DNA of 64,000 nt from NCBI RefSeq assembly GCF_002019735.1, contig NZ_KV917378.1, positions 3,994,869 to 4,058,868 on the forward strand. The letters are read 5' to 3'. Each line of letters opens with the position of its first letter. Position 1 is the stretch's first letter. The DNA comes from Salipaludibacillus agaradhaerens (GTDB lineage Bacteria; Bacillota; Bacilli; Bacillales; Salisediminibacteriaceae). The notes under the pieces are model-generated. The model searched no databases, was not told the DNA's origin, and saw only the letters and a list, made by a program, of their open reading frames with translations. The translations under genes were made by a program, and so were the position numbers. Below are positions 35,467 to 44,657 of the stretch, in pieces.

Positions 35467-38103
35467 GTGGAAAAACTCGTCTTAGTAGACGGAAATAGTA
35501 TTGCATATCGTGCTTTCTTTGCATTACCACTTTTAAATAATGAAAAAGGCGTCTATACAAATGCTGTATACGGCTTTACAACGATGATTCTAAAAATATT
35601 AGAAGACGAACAACCGACACACATGCTTGTAGCATTTGATGCAGGTAAAACAACGTTTAGACATGCCACATTTAAAGAATATAAAGGGAAACGTGAGAAG
35701 ACCCCGCCAGAACTAGCTGAGCAGCTACCAATTATGAGAGATTTACTAAAGGCTTTTAATATTCGCTACTATGAAGTAGATAATTATGAAGCCGATGACA
35801 TAATTGGCACCCTTGCCACAAATGCAGTTAACGAGCAACAACAATGGCAAGTTAAAATTTACACAGGTGATAAAGATTTACTCCAGCTTGTATCACAAAA
35901 TGTTCATGTTTCGTTGACACGAAAAGGTATTACGAATGTAGACACGTATGATCTGCAATTGGTAGACGATACATATGGCATAACCCCTAAACAAATTGTT
36001 GATATGAAGGGGTTGATGGGAGATAGCTCAGATAATATCCCTGGAGTACCAGGAATTGGAGAAAAAACGGCCTTAAAACTACTTAAAGAGCACAAGACCG
36101 TTGAAGGTGTTTATGAAGCAATTGACAGTGTAAGTGGCAAAAAATTAAAAGAAAATCTTGAACAAAATAAAGAGCAAGCATTTATGAGTAAAAAGCTTGC
36201 AGAAATTATGCTTGATGCGCCAGTAACCATTGCCCTTGATGAGCTAAAGTTAGGCGAAAGAGAGAACGACGAGCTAATCAGCTTGTTTAAAGAATTAGAA
36301 TTTAATTCTCTCCTTGATCGACTTGGAATGGAGGCAACTCCCTCTGGCTCAGAGGAGATGGAAGACCTAGACGTACAACGTGTTAATCACGTGACAGAAG
36401 ACATGCTTCAATCACCATCAGCAATCGTCGTTGAAGTGTTAGAAGAAAATTATCACCAAGCTGATATAATCGGTCTAGCGATAGCCAATGAAACAGGTAC
36501 GTATTATTTATCGGCGGATGTAGCATTAAAAAGTGATGTGTTTAAAAGCTGGGCGTCTGATGGCACTAGAGAGAAGTACATTTTTAACGCTAAAAGGGCA
36601 GTTGTAGCTCTGGGCTGGCAGGATGTTGTCATGAATGGCATTATATTTGACGTGCAGATAGCTTCTTATTTAATTAATCCATCTGCAAGCTCACATGATT
36701 TAGCCGATATTGCCAAACGGCAGAAAAGCCTTCAAGTGCAGTTAGATGAATCGGTATATGGAAAGGGGAAAAAACGCCACATTCCTGATGTCACTATCTT
36801 ATCTCAACATTTAGGACGTAAAGCCACTGCTTTACTTGAATTAAAAGAAGTATTATACGATGAATTGCAGAGAAATGACCAACTAGATTTATTTGAAAAG
36901 CTCGAAATGCCGCTATCAGTCATTCTTGGAAGAATGGAAATGAATGGTGTAGCGGTAGATGGAGACGTTCTAAGAGAAATGGGTAAAGACTTATCACATC
37001 GGTTAGAAAAAATGGAAAAAGAGATTTATGAGCTTGCAGGCACAGAATTTAATATTAATTCTCCTAAACAGCTTGGTGAGGTGTTATTCGAAAAACTAAA
37101 CCTGCCTGTCATTAAAAAAACGAAAACGGGTTACTCTACTTCAGCTGATGTATTAGAAAAATTACAAGATTCTCATGAGGTGATACCGTTAATATTGCAT
37201 TATCGCCAATTAGGAAAACTCAATTCCACTTACATTGAAGGGCTGTTAAAAGTGCTTCATAAAAAGACCGGGAAGATTCATACGATTTTTAATCAAGCGA
37301 TCACCCAAACAGGAAGATTAAGCTCAACTGAACCTAATTTACAAAATATCCCGATACGACTTGAAGAAGGACGGAAAATTCGTCACGCTTTTATACCAGA
37401 AAATAAACATGCACGAATCTTAGCCGCTGACTATTCACAAATTGAATTACGTGTACTCGCCCATATTTCTCAAGATGCCAATTTAAAGCAAGCATTTAAT
37501 GAGAATATGGATGTACATACGAAAACAGCGATGGATGTTTTTGGAGTGGATCATACAGAAGTGACGGATAATATGAGAAGAACAGCGAAAGCAGTGAACT
37601 TTGGCATCGTTTATGGTATTAGTGATTACGGATTGTCACAAAACTTGGGGATCACAAGGAAAGAGGCACGAACTTTTATAGATAGGTACTTTGAAAGTTA
37701 TCCGGGCGTAAAAGAGTATATGGATACGATCGTGGAAGAGGCACGGGAGAAAGGATTTGTTACAACGATGCTGCACAGACGTCGTTATTTACCTGAGCTT
37801 ACCAGTCGCAATTTTAATCAACGCAGTTTTGCTGAACGAACAGCGATGAATACGCCGATTCAAGGAAGTGCTGCTGATATTATAAAAAAAGCGATGGTAG
37901 ACATGGCTGAAAAAATGGAAGAGCAAAACATGAGATCGCGTCTTCTTCTACAAGTGCACGATGAACTTATTTTTGAAGTGCCGGAAGAAGAACTAGAACA
38001 GATGACAAAGCTTGTACCTGAAGTTATGGAAAAAGCGGTAGAGCTGGATGTGCCATTAATAGCAGATGTAGCACACGGTGATACTTGGTACGATGCAAAA
38101 TAA
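35467..38103 (+). CDS. polA: DNA polymerase I
   Basis: An 878-residue A-family polymerase for repair and Okazaki fragment processing. The 5'-3' exonuclease domain (1-300) has LVDGNSIAYRAFF and YEADDIIGTLA. The 3'-5' exonuclease-like domain (about 305-470) lacks the DxE metal motif (it reads AIVVEVLEEN), so proofreading is lost, as in other Bacillus Pol I. Polymerase motifs: DYSQIELRVLAH, O-helix RRTAKAVNFGIVYGIS, and QVHDELIFEVP. I chose GTG 35467, seven bases after GAGGTG; GTG 35458 lies inside that site. mutM follows after 30 bases. Confidence 0.97.
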   Translation: MEKLVLVDGNSIAYRAFFALPLLNNEKGVYTNAVYGFTTMILKILEDEQPTHMLVAFDAGKTTFRHATFKEYKGKREKTPPELAEQLPIMRDLLKAFNIRYYEVDNYEADDIIGTLATNAVNEQQQWQVKIYTGDKDLLQLVSQNVHVSLTRKGITNVDTYDLQLVDDTYGITPKQIVDMKGLMGDSSDNIPGVPGIGEKTALKLLKEHKTVEGVYEAIDSVSGKKLKENLEQNKEQAFMSKKLAEIMLDAPVTIALDELKLGERENDELISLFKELEFNSLLDRLGMEATPSGSEEMEDLDVQRVNHVTEDMLQSPSAIVVEVLEENYHQADIIGLAIANETGTYYLSADVALKSDVFKSWASDGTREKYIFNAKRAVVALGWQDVVMNGIIFDVQIASYLINPSASSHDLADIAKRQKSLQVQLDESVYGKGKKRHIPDVTILSQHLGRKATALLELKEVLYDELQRNDQLDLFEKLEMPLSVILGRMEMNGVAVDGDVLREMGKDLSHRLEKMEKEIYELAGTEFNINSPKQLGEVLFEKLNLPVIKKTKTGYSTSADVLEKLQDSHEVIPLILHYRQLGKLNSTYIEGLLKVLHKKTGKIHTIFNQAITQTGRLSSTEPNLQNIPIRLEEGRKIRHAFIPENKHARILAADYSQIELRVLAHISQDANLKQAFNENMDVHTKTAMDVFGVDHTEVTDNMRRTAKAVNFGIVYGISDYGLSQNLGITRKEARTFIDRYFESYPGVKEYMDTIVEEAREKGFVTTMLHRRRYLPELTSRNFNQRSFAERTAMNTPIQGSAADIIKKAMVDMAEKMEEQNMRSRLLLQVHDELIFEVPEEELEQMTKLVPEVMEKAVELDVPLIADVAHGDTWYDAK

Positions 38104-38133
38104 TAAGGGAAATGTGAAAAGTAGGTGAACGAT

Positions 38134-38961
38134 ATGCCAGAATTACCTGAAGTAGAAACAGTAAAACGAACATTAACTGAACTCATTAAAAATGAAACGG
38201 TCACAAAGGTTAGTGTTGAGTGGCCGAAAATGATAAAAGAGCCAGACGACTCAGCACAATTTAGCGTGATGATGGCTGGGCAAACATTTAAATCGATCGA
38301 GCGAAGAGGAAAATTTTTAATCTTTCGTCTCGATGATTACAGCCTAGTATCTCATTTGCGTATGGAAGGTCGTTATGGTGTTTTTGAGCAAGATGAACCT
38401 ACAACAAAGCACACTCATGTGCGATTTTTCCTTGAGAGTGGTAAAGAGCTTAGATATGCGGACGTCCGTAAATTTGGAACGATGCATCTGTTTCCAATCG
38501 ATACAGAATTACAGCAGCTGCCTCTCGCCAAATTAGGGCCTGAGCCATTATCATCTGATTTTTCATCAGCCAGATTAAAAAAACAGCTAGAAAGAACGAC
38601 GAGAGCAATTAAATCAGCTTTACTAGATCAAACGATTGTAGCTGGTTTAGGTAATATTTATGTGGATGAAGCTTTATTTAAAGCAAGGGTACACCCGGAG
38701 AAAACAGCCAATATGTTAACTGATGACGAGGTTGAACAGCTTTTTATAAGTATTAAACAGACCCTAAGTGATGCAGTGGAAGCTGGCGGTTCTTCAATTA
38801 AGTCTTACGTAAATGGTCAAGGTGAAATGGGGATGTTTCAACAACAATTAAATGTGTACGGTCGAGCTGGTGAACCATGCCGTACGTGTGACAGTATGAT
38901 CGTTCGTTCTGTCGTTGGTGGGAGAGGGACACACACATGCCCTACATGTCAGCTGTTATGA
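38134..38961 (+). CDS. mutM: Formamidopyrimidine-DNA glycosylase MutM (Fpg)
   Basis: A base-excision repair enzyme that removes 8-oxoguanine. At 275 residues it begins MPELPEVETVKR: Pro2 is the Schiff-base nucleophile and Glu3 the catalytic acid, so ATG 38134 must be the true start. The catalytic Lys is in RRGKFLIF near residue 56, the H2TH helix is around GLGNIYVDEALFKA, and the C-terminal zinc finger has CRTCDS and CPTCQ. It lies 30 bases after polA, a common repair pair in Bacillus. TAGGTGAA is the ribosome site. Confidence 0.97.
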   Translation: MPELPEVETVKRTLTELIKNETVTKVSVEWPKMIKEPDDSAQFSVMMAGQTFKSIERRGKFLIFRLDDYSLVSHLRMEGRYGVFEQDEPTTKHTHVRFFLESGKELRYADVRKFGTMHLFPIDTELQQLPLAKLGPEPLSSDFSSARLKKQLERTTRAIKSALLDQTIVAGLGNIYVDEALFKARVHPEKTANMLTDDEVEQLFISIKQTLSDAVEAGGSSIKSYVNGQGEMGMFQQQLNVYGRAGEPCRTCDSMIVRSVVGGRGTHTCPTCQLL

Positions 38962-39064
38962 AGATTATTTAGTTACAACTGTATGAAATAAATAAGATTA
39001 ACGTACAATGGATGGGCCTCTGCCATATAATAACTTAGTTTAAGTAAGAAGGAGGCTCATTCCA

Positions 39065-39703
39065 TTGACCGAATTACTGTCATTACTTATCCTTGCGTTT
39101 GCTGTCAGTTTAGATAGTTTTAGTGTTGGCCTTACCTACGGATTACGGCAAATGAAGCTGCCAATGTTATCTGTTCTGTTTATCATGAGTTGCTCTGCGG
39201 TGGCTATTCTACTAGCTATGTGGATAGGGACTACAATCAGTGCTTTATTGGCACCTGAGCTTGCAGAGACGCTAGGTGGCATACTCCTTATTATGATCGG
39301 CCTTTATGCCTTGTTTCAAGTATATAAAAAGCCGCCTATTCATTCCCCCTCTTTGAGACAGGAAAAAGTTCTCATGAACGTGGAATTAAAACGTCTCGGT
39401 ATTGCCATTAATGTGTTAAAAAAACCGATGGAAGCGGATTTGGATGACTCCGGTTCCATAACAGGAGTAGAGGCTATTTTACTAGGCGTGGCTCTGTCAC
39501 TAGATGCATTCGGTGCAGGTCTAGGCGCAGCTCTTTTTGGTGTGTCACCTTGGCTTCTTGCTCTCAGTGTTGCTGTCATGTGTGGCGTATTTTTGAACGC
39601 TGGAAAATGGTGTGGTGTGTGGCTTAACCATTCTGAAAAATTAAAAAAGCTTTCATTTTTACCAGGTGTTCTGCTAATTTTTATCGGTATATGGAAACTG
39701 TAG
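39065..39703 (+). CDS. ytaF: Sporulation membrane protein YtaF (MntP-like)
   Basis: A 212-residue membrane protein with five to six helices arranged as two related halves: LAFAVSLDSFSVGLTYG at the start and GVALSLDAFGAGLGAAL near residue 145. The repeated SLDxF motif is shared with the MntP manganese exporter family. YtaF is annotated as a sporulation membrane protein in Bacillus. The start is TTG 39065, about ten bases after AAGGAGG; no ATG is available nearby. It is probably transcribed with coaE, 19 bases downstream. Confidence 0.88.
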   Translation: MTELLSLLILAFAVSLDSFSVGLTYGLRQMKLPMLSVLFIMSCSAVAILLAMWIGTTISALLAPELAETLGGILLIMIGLYALFQVYKKPPIHSPSLRQEKVLMNVELKRLGIAINVLKKPMEADLDDSGSITGVEAILLGVALSLDAFGAGLGAALFGVSPWLLALSVAVMCGVFLNAGKWCGVWLNHSEKLKKLSFLPGVLLIFIGIWKL

Positions 39704-39722
39704 TATTTTTGGGGGTGGAAGT

Positions 39723-40316
39723 TTGATCATTGGTCTAACAGGTGGCATAGCAAGTGGAAAAAGTACGGTGTCTAAAATGATACGTGATGAAGGACTCCCT
39801 GTAGTGGATGCAGATATTATTGCCCGTAATGTCGTTAAACCTGGAAAAAAAGCGTATCATCAAATTATTGATCATTTTGGATTAGCCATTCTTAAACAAG
39901 ATGGCCAACTAAACAGAGAAAAACTAGGGGAGATCATATTTAATGATGATAAAGAAAGAGATGTATTAAACCAAATTGTTCATCCGCAAGTAAGAAAAGA
40001 ATTGAAAGATCAAGCTGAGTCTTTACGAAAAGAAGGACATTCGATTGTTATACTTGATATCCCACTTCTTATAGAAGGAGAACTCTTTTATTTAGTAGAT
40101 AATATCCTACTTGTATATGTTCCGAAAAGCATTCAATTAAAACGATTGAAAGAACGCAACAACTATACAGAGGAAGAGGCATTAAAACGCATTAACTCTC
40201 AATTATCTCTTGATAAAAAGAAGGCATATGCTACCTATATTATTGATAACTCCTCTGACTTAACACATACGAGAGAGCAAGTGACAACTTTATTGAAAAA
40301 CCTAAAAGCGTTATAA
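39723..40316 (+). CDS. coaE: Dephospho-CoA kinase
   Basis: The last step of coenzyme A synthesis: phosphorylates dephospho-CoA. The 197-residue P-loop kinase has GGIASGKST at residues 7-15, VDADIIAR, and the LID region LKRLKERN. The start is TTG 39723, a few bases after GGGGGTGG; the first residues MIIGLTGG fit the family exactly. In B. subtilis gapB follows this gene; here it is absent and speD comes next after 375 bases. Confidence 0.95.
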   Translation: MIIGLTGGIASGKSTVSKMIRDEGLPVVDADIIARNVVKPGKKAYHQIIDHFGLAILKQDGQLNREKLGEIIFNDDKERDVLNQIVHPQVRKELKDQAESLRKEGHSIVILDIPLLIEGELFYLVDNILLVYVPKSIQLKRLKERNNYTEEEALKRINSQLSLDKKKAYATYIIDNSSDLTHTREQVTTLLKNLKAL

Positions 40317-40352
40317 TGGAGTCCAACAATATAGTGGGCTCCATTTGTCATT
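40315..40352 (+). terminator. Terminator after coaE
   Basis: AATGGAGTCC / GGGCTCCATT gives ten pairs with one G-U; the T-rich tail is TTTGTCATTTT. Confidence 0.75.
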
Positions 40353-40357
40353 TTAAC

Positions 40358-40398
40358 TTGAATCCATCCACGTATAAATTGTGTCATCATGGATTCAA
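40358..40398. repeat. Perfect 10-bp inverted repeat
   Basis: TTGAATCCAT (40358-40367) and ATGGATTCAA (40389-40398) are separated by 21 bases. The repeat lies between the coaE terminator and the speD promoter and could be an operator or a second hairpin. No T-tract follows. Confidence 0.5.
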
Positions 40399-40528
40399 TT
40401 TAAATATACTTATTTTTAAAATTAATAAGGGGCTAATGATTAATAGTATTAAATGGTATGTTAAGAGCCTCGCGAACAAGTGAATTCATAAGGGAAATAA
40501 TTCATTTGTAAAACACATTAAAAAGTAT

Positions 40529-40557
40529 TTGCATTGGTATATTAAACACAGTATACT
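40529..40557 (+). promoter_or_regulatory. Promoter of speD
   Basis: TTGCAT and TATACT with a 17-base spacer. Transcription should begin near 40564, giving a leader of about 128 bases. Confidence 0.6.
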
Positions 40558-40594
40558 AATTTTCGTGAGCATGATACTAAGCATATTGGAGAAT

Positions 40595-40650
40595 AGTTGT
40601 TACTCAAGGGTTAGGACCTCTTTGGACTAACTTTCCCCCAGTAACTAATA
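40595..40650 (+). promoter_or_regulatory. Folded leader upstream of speD
   Basis: GTTACT (40599-40604) pairs with AGTAAC (40640-40645), and inside it GTTAG (40610-40614) pairs with CTAAC (40627-40631). G- and C-runs face each other between the helices. I do not recognise a known riboswitch class. A 19-codon frame (40571-40630) runs through it but has a poor ribosome site. Confidence 0.45.
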
Positions 40651-40691
40651 ACTAAAACATCTCCATGCTAAATTTAAAGGGGGATTTGACC

Positions 40692-41084
40692 ATGGAAACA
40701 ATGGGAAGGCACATCATTACCGAGCTATGGGGTTGTGATACAAATAAATTAAATGATATAGGATTTATAGAGAAGCTTTTTGTCAATGCAGCTTTAGAAG
40801 CGGGGGCAGAAGTAAGGGAAGTGGCATTTCACAAATTTGCTCCTCAAGGAGTTAGTGGCGTTGTCATTATTAGCGAATCTCACTTAACAATCCATAGTTT
40901 TCCTGAACATGGTTACGCCAGCATCGATGTTTATACATGTGGAGATCGTATTGACCCTCATGTCGCATCTGATTATATTTCACGTGAGCTCCATGCTAAG
41001 ACAAGTGAAGTGGTGGAAATTCCTAGAGGGATGGGCCCTATTGCAATTGCAAATAAAAAAACAGTGGAAGTGGGTATGGCCTGA
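40692..41084 (+). CDS. speD: S-adenosylmethionine decarboxylase proenzyme
   Basis: SpeD supplies decarboxylated SAM for spermidine synthesis. The 130-residue class 1B proenzyme cleaves itself between Glu62 and Ser63 in [15 protein letters not shown], and Ser63 becomes the pyruvoyl group. His68 and the VYTCG block (Cys near residue 83) complete the site. ATG 40692 follows AAAGGGGGA; an upstream ATG at 40665 lacks a ribosome site. No spermidine synthase gene is nearby. The long structured leader suggests RNA-level control. Confidence 0.96.
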   Translation: METMGRHIITELWGCDTNKLNDIGFIEKLFVNAALEAGAEVREVAFHKFAPQGVSGVVIISESHLTIHSFPEHGYASIDVYTCGDRIDPHVASDYISRELHAKTSEVVEIPRGMGPIAIANKKTVEVGMA

Positions 41085-41096
41085 CAGCTTTCATGT

Positions 41097-41126
41097 ACGC
41101 TCTCTGTCTTCATGAGAGCGTTTTTT
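41097..41126 (+). terminator. Terminator after speD
   Basis: ACGCTCTC / GAGAGCGT (eight pairs) with a nine-base loop, followed by TTTTTT. Confidence 0.88.
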
Positions 41127-41188
41127 CAATTGAACAAATCGCCATTTACTGCTATCCTTATAGGTAATAAGGTGGGAGATGGTATGCT

Positions 41189-41596
41189 ATGGCAATAAAA
41201 AATACATTCAGAAAAATTTTTAGTACAAGTACTGAAACGAGAGAACACCATCACGAAGACAGCCTCAAAACACGTTATTATAAGACAATGAAAGATAAAG
41301 CAATGATGGAAGTAGAAACGATGTTAAGAAATCGGAAAGGGTTTGAAGTTGCCTCTGTTTCTGAGGACCATGGCGAAATTGTCGTCAACGTAAAAAGCGG
41401 GAAGAAAACCTTCGTTGTGGCTACTATTATAATGGTCCGTCCGTTTCGTACGGCAGTGGACTTTTCTGTTTCTACTGAAACGTTCTTATTCACAGATTTT
41501 GGACATAGTCGTAAAATGATCCGTGAACTATATACAGATTTGGATAAGCGGTTGCAATTTGTGGGGACAGGCTTAGGTGATGAATTAGCTAAATAA
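41189..41596 (+). CDS. Hypothetical cytosolic protein
   Basis: A 135-residue protein with no membrane segment or signal; I do not recognise its family. The N-terminus is basic and His-rich (REHHHEDSLKTRYYKTMKDKAMMEVE). The rest looks like a compact alpha-beta domain with alternating strands (EIVVNVKSGKKTFVVATIIMV and TAVDFSVSTETFLFTDFG). A basic face (RPFRTAVD) could bind nucleic acid, but this is speculation. The ATG at 41189 is ten bases after GGTGGGAG. It sits alone between speD and nrdR, a position that is empty in B. subtilis as I recall it. Confidence 0.7.
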   Translation: MAIKNTFRKIFSTSTETREHHHEDSLKTRYYKTMKDKAMMEVETMLRNRKGFEVASVSEDHGEIVVNVKSGKKTFVVATIIMVRPFRTAVDFSVSTETFLFTDFGHSRKMIRELYTDLDKRLQFVGTGLGDELAK

Positions 41597-41673
41597 AACG
41601 GTACCATTTATTTGCCAAACTCATAAAACATCTTTAAGATCTAACAATCAGTGTACGAATGGAGTGACAAGTC

Positions 41674-42141
41674 ATGATATGCCCTAATTGTCAGCACAAC
41701 GGGACGAGGGTTCTTGATTCCCGACCAAGTGATGAAGGACGCTCAATTCGCCGTAGAAGAGAATGCGACGCATGTAGCTATCGATTCACAACGTTTGAAA
41801 GAGTAGAGAAAACGCCTCTTATCGTTGTGAAAAAGGATGGGAATAGAGAAGAATTTAGCAGAGAAAAGCTCCTTCGTGGTCTCATTCGAGCTTGTGAGAA
41901 ACGACCTGTCCCATTAGAGAAATTAGAAAGTATTACTGAAGATGTAGAAAAAGATATACGCAATCAAGGCTTATCGGAAGTAAGTAGTGATGAAATTGGT
42001 GAAAATGTGATGGAAGCCTTAGCGACAACTGATGATGTAGCTTATGTCAGATTCGCTTCTGTGTATAGACAATTTAAGGATATTAATGTGTTTGTCGATG
42101 AACTTAAAGAGCTCATCAACAAAGGTAATAACGACAAATAA
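41674..42141 (+). CDS. nrdR: Transcriptional repressor NrdR
   Basis: NrdR represses ribonucleotide reductase genes when dATP is high. The 155-residue protein has a zinc ribbon with Cys3, Cys6, Cys31 and Cys34 and the [18 protein letters not shown] motif. The ATP-cone follows (about 49-139, [20 protein letters not shown]). The ATG is 41674, after GGAGTGA. It precedes dnaB-dnaI, the conserved Bacillus order that links dNTP supply and replication start. Full length. Confidence 0.97.
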   Translation: MICPNCQHNGTRVLDSRPSDEGRSIRRRRECDACSYRFTTFERVEKTPLIVVKKDGNREEFSREKLLRGLIRACEKRPVPLEKLESITEDVEKDIRNQGLSEVSSDEIGENVMEALATTDDVAYVRFASVYRQFKDINVFVDELKELINKGNNDK

Positions 42142-42167
42142 ATGGAGCCTAGCCGCTCCATTTTCTC
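42140..42167 (+). terminator. Terminator after nrdR
   Basis: AAATGGAGC / GCTCCATTT over CTAGCC gives nine pairs and is followed by T residues. It overlaps the nrdR stop by two bases. Confidence 0.8.
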
Positions 42168-42209
42168 TATATGTAAAGCAATAAAGTGGGAAAGATTAGG
42201 TGAAATATC

Positions 42210-43604
42210 ATGCACTGGAAAGAAATACTCCCTTCGAATGGTTATACGGCCTATATGACAGATTATTTACAAGTATCTGATAAAGAAGTGTTAACACTTC
42301 TTTATCAGCCTCTTATTGGATCTGTTGCATACAGTCTATACATGACATTGGCTATTGATGTTCAAAAACAACCACAAAAAAAAATTACGAGAATTCATAA
42401 AACGATTATGACGTTTACTGGTTTGCCTCTTGATGCTATATTTTCAGAGAGAAAAAAGTTAGAGGCTCTTGGATTAATGACGGTATATCGAGAAAAAGAG
42501 ACGGATGAGTATCACTATTTTTATCACCTTCATCCTCCAATGTCAGCTAAAGATTTTTTTGACGATGACCTTTTAAGTGTTTTTCTTTATAATCGTCTTG
42601 GCACGAAAGAACGTTATCGTGAACTTCGACAATATTTTGCTGTTAACAGCGTTGACATAACGAACAAAGAAAATATTACACAAGGCTTTAGTGAGGTCTT
42701 TACATCTCTACATCCATCAGAGCTAAAAAGCACGACGTCTGAGATGCTTGAAGCTTTATCGTCTTCCATGCCTTTGATGGGGCGGCATGCCTCTGAGAGC
42801 TCTTATTCTATTGGTGAGAGTCAGTTTGATTTTCAAAAACTGCTCGATTTCCTTCCAAGCTTTGTACCGAAGGAAGAAGTAGAAAAAGAGCAAAACCAGC
42901 GGCTGATTGCCCAATTAGCTTTTATGTACAAGCTTTCACCGGAGGAGATGGCTAACATTGTGCAGGATGCGATGCTCCATGCAGAACAATTGGATGATGA
43001 GCAATTAAGATTACAAGCGAAAAGGCGTTATAGAATGAGTGAAGCTGATGAGCCACCTAGACTCGGTTTAAGAAAGCAACCTGAAGAACTAACAACTGCT
43101 CCTAAAGAACCGAAAACACAAGAAGAGAAAACAATCTTCTACTTTGAATCTACTGCTCCTATCGAATATTTAGAAGAATTAAGCGATGGTGCAAAGGTTT
43201 ATGAAGGAGATATTGATATCATTGAACGCCTGATTTTCGAATACAAACTTACGCCAGGTGTGGTCAATGTCTTACTTGATTATATCTTTATGGTGAACGA
43301 TAAAAAGCTTTCAAAAGCCCTTGCCTTTAAAATTGCAGGCCACTGGAAGCGTAAAAACATTCAAACTGTTCAAGATGCGATGGCTTTGGCAAAGAAAGAA
43401 AATCAGAAGAGTCAAAGTAGTAAAGCATCAGTAAAAAGTATTTCTAGCCAAGGCAAAGGCTATGGTGGTCAAGTAAAGAAAGAACCCCAGCCAAAATGGA
43501 TGACGGACGAAAATTGGCAAAAAGAAGATTGGAGTGCTGAAGAGCTTGAACAGGCTAAGCGTGAAGCAGCGAAGTATCGTGATTTATTAAAGAAAAACAA
43601 GTAG
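42210..43604 (+). CDS. dnaB: Replication initiation and membrane attachment protein DnaB
   Basis: A 464-residue Bacillus-type DnaB (not the helicase). With DnaD and DnaI it loads the replicative helicase at oriC and at stalled forks. An N-terminal winged-helix/oligomerisation domain (about 1-280) starts with WKEILPSNGYTAYM. The DnaB/DnaD C-terminal domain (about 300-400) carries DIDIIERLIFEYKLTPGVVNVLLDYI and the conserved HWKRKNIQTVQDAM. The charged tail is disordered. AGGTGAA precedes the ATG. It is paired with dnaI, 15 bases downstream. Confidence 0.95.
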   Translation: MHWKEILPSNGYTAYMTDYLQVSDKEVLTLLYQPLIGSVAYSLYMTLAIDVQKQPQKKITRIHKTIMTFTGLPLDAIFSERKKLEALGLMTVYREKETDEYHYFYHLHPPMSAKDFFDDDLLSVFLYNRLGTKERYRELRQYFAVNSVDITNKENITQGFSEVFTSLHPSELKSTTSEMLEALSSSMPLMGRHASESSYSIGESQFDFQKLLDFLPSFVPKEEVEKEQNQRLIAQLAFMYKLSPEEMANIVQDAMLHAEQLDDEQLRLQAKRRYRMSEADEPPRLGLRKQPEELTTAPKEPKTQEEKTIFYFESTAPIEYLEELSDGAKVYEGDIDIIERLIFEYKLTPGVVNVLLDYIFMVNDKKLSKALAFKIAGHWKRKNIQTVQDAMALAKKENQKSQSSKASVKSISSQGKGYGGQVKKEPQPKWMTDENWQKEDWSAEELEQAKREAAKYRDLLKKNK

Positions 43605-43619
43605 AAGGAGGGATCGGAC

Positions 43620-44558
43620 ATGGAGTCTATTAATCAATCATTACGACAGTTTTCAAATTCCCGTCTTCAACAGCAATTTCAAAAATTAAAGAAAGACGTG
43701 TTGGAAGATGCTCGTATACGCTCTTATTTAGCCTCACATCCTGAATTGACGACAGAGCAAAGAGACAACGGCTTAAATGAGCTTTATCAATATAAAGAGC
43801 AATGGCAAAACTGTGATAAGTGTCCTGGTCTCGATGCATGTCCTAATTTAATTAAGGGGTATCAACCACACTTAACGATATATAGACATGATATTCACCT
43901 TGAATATCAAACTTGCCCTTTAAAAAGGAAAGCTGACGAAAGAAAGCGACATGCTTCTTTCGTTAAAAGCCTTTATATCCCTAAAGAAATGACAGAGGTT
44001 AGTTTCGACGATTTTCATGAAGATAATCCGTCCCGTGTCAAAGCATTTGCGAAAGCAATGGGATTTTGTGCAGAAGTTAAACCAGGAGAAAATGGCAGAG
44101 GTTTATATATTCACGGTCCTTTCGGAGTTGGGAAAACGTTTCTTGTTGGGGCAATTGCTAATGATTTAGCTGATAGAGAGACGACCACGATGATTGTCTA
44201 TGCACCTGACTTTTTCAGAGAATTAAAAACTGGCATTTCAGATGGGTCTTATCAGAATAAATTAGACGTGGTGAAGCAAGCACCTGTTTTAATTTTAGAC
44301 GATATTGGCGCTGAAACGATGTCCAATTGGATTCGGGACGATATATTAGGTGCTATGCTACAATTTAGAATGATGGAAAAACTTCCGACTGTTTTTACGT
44401 CAAACTTTGACTTAGATGAATTAGCCATCCATTTGTCCTCTACTCAAAGGGGTGGTATAGAGAGGGTGGACCAGTTAAAAGCCGGAAGAATTCTTGAACG
44501 AATTAAGCATATGAATGATGTGATTGACATGAAAGGGGAAAACAAGCGAGAGAAATAA
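43620..44558 (+). CDS. dnaI: Primosomal helicase loader DnaI
   Basis: A 312-residue AAA+ ATPase that loads the DnaC helicase hexamer. The N-terminal domain binds zinc (Cys65, Cys68, Cys74 and nearby ligands) and masks the ssDNA site. Walker A is GPFGVGKT (166-173), Walker B VLILDDIGAE, sensor 1 PTVFTSNFDLDEL, and the arginine-finger region ERIKHMND. GAAGGAGG precedes the ATG. It is translated with dnaB; mqnC follows after 99 bases. Confidence 0.96.
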   Translation: MESINQSLRQFSNSRLQQQFQKLKKDVLEDARIRSYLASHPELTTEQRDNGLNELYQYKEQWQNCDKCPGLDACPNLIKGYQPHLTIYRHDIHLEYQTCPLKRKADERKRHASFVKSLYIPKEMTEVSFDDFHEDNPSRVKAFAKAMGFCAEVKPGENGRGLYIHGPFGVGKTFLVGAIANDLADRETTTMIVYAPDFFRELKTGISDGSYQNKLDVVKQAPVLILDDIGAETMSNWIRDDILGAMLQFRMMEKLPTVFTSNFDLDELAIHLSSTQRGGIERVDQLKAGRILERIKHMNDVIDMKGENKREK

Positions 44559-44657
44559 ACATTCCCCGTTTGTTTTGAGACAATTACCACCGAAATTAAT
44601 GGAATATATGTTACCATGGAATAAGATGATTAAAGCATTGGAATGGAGGAGACATAG

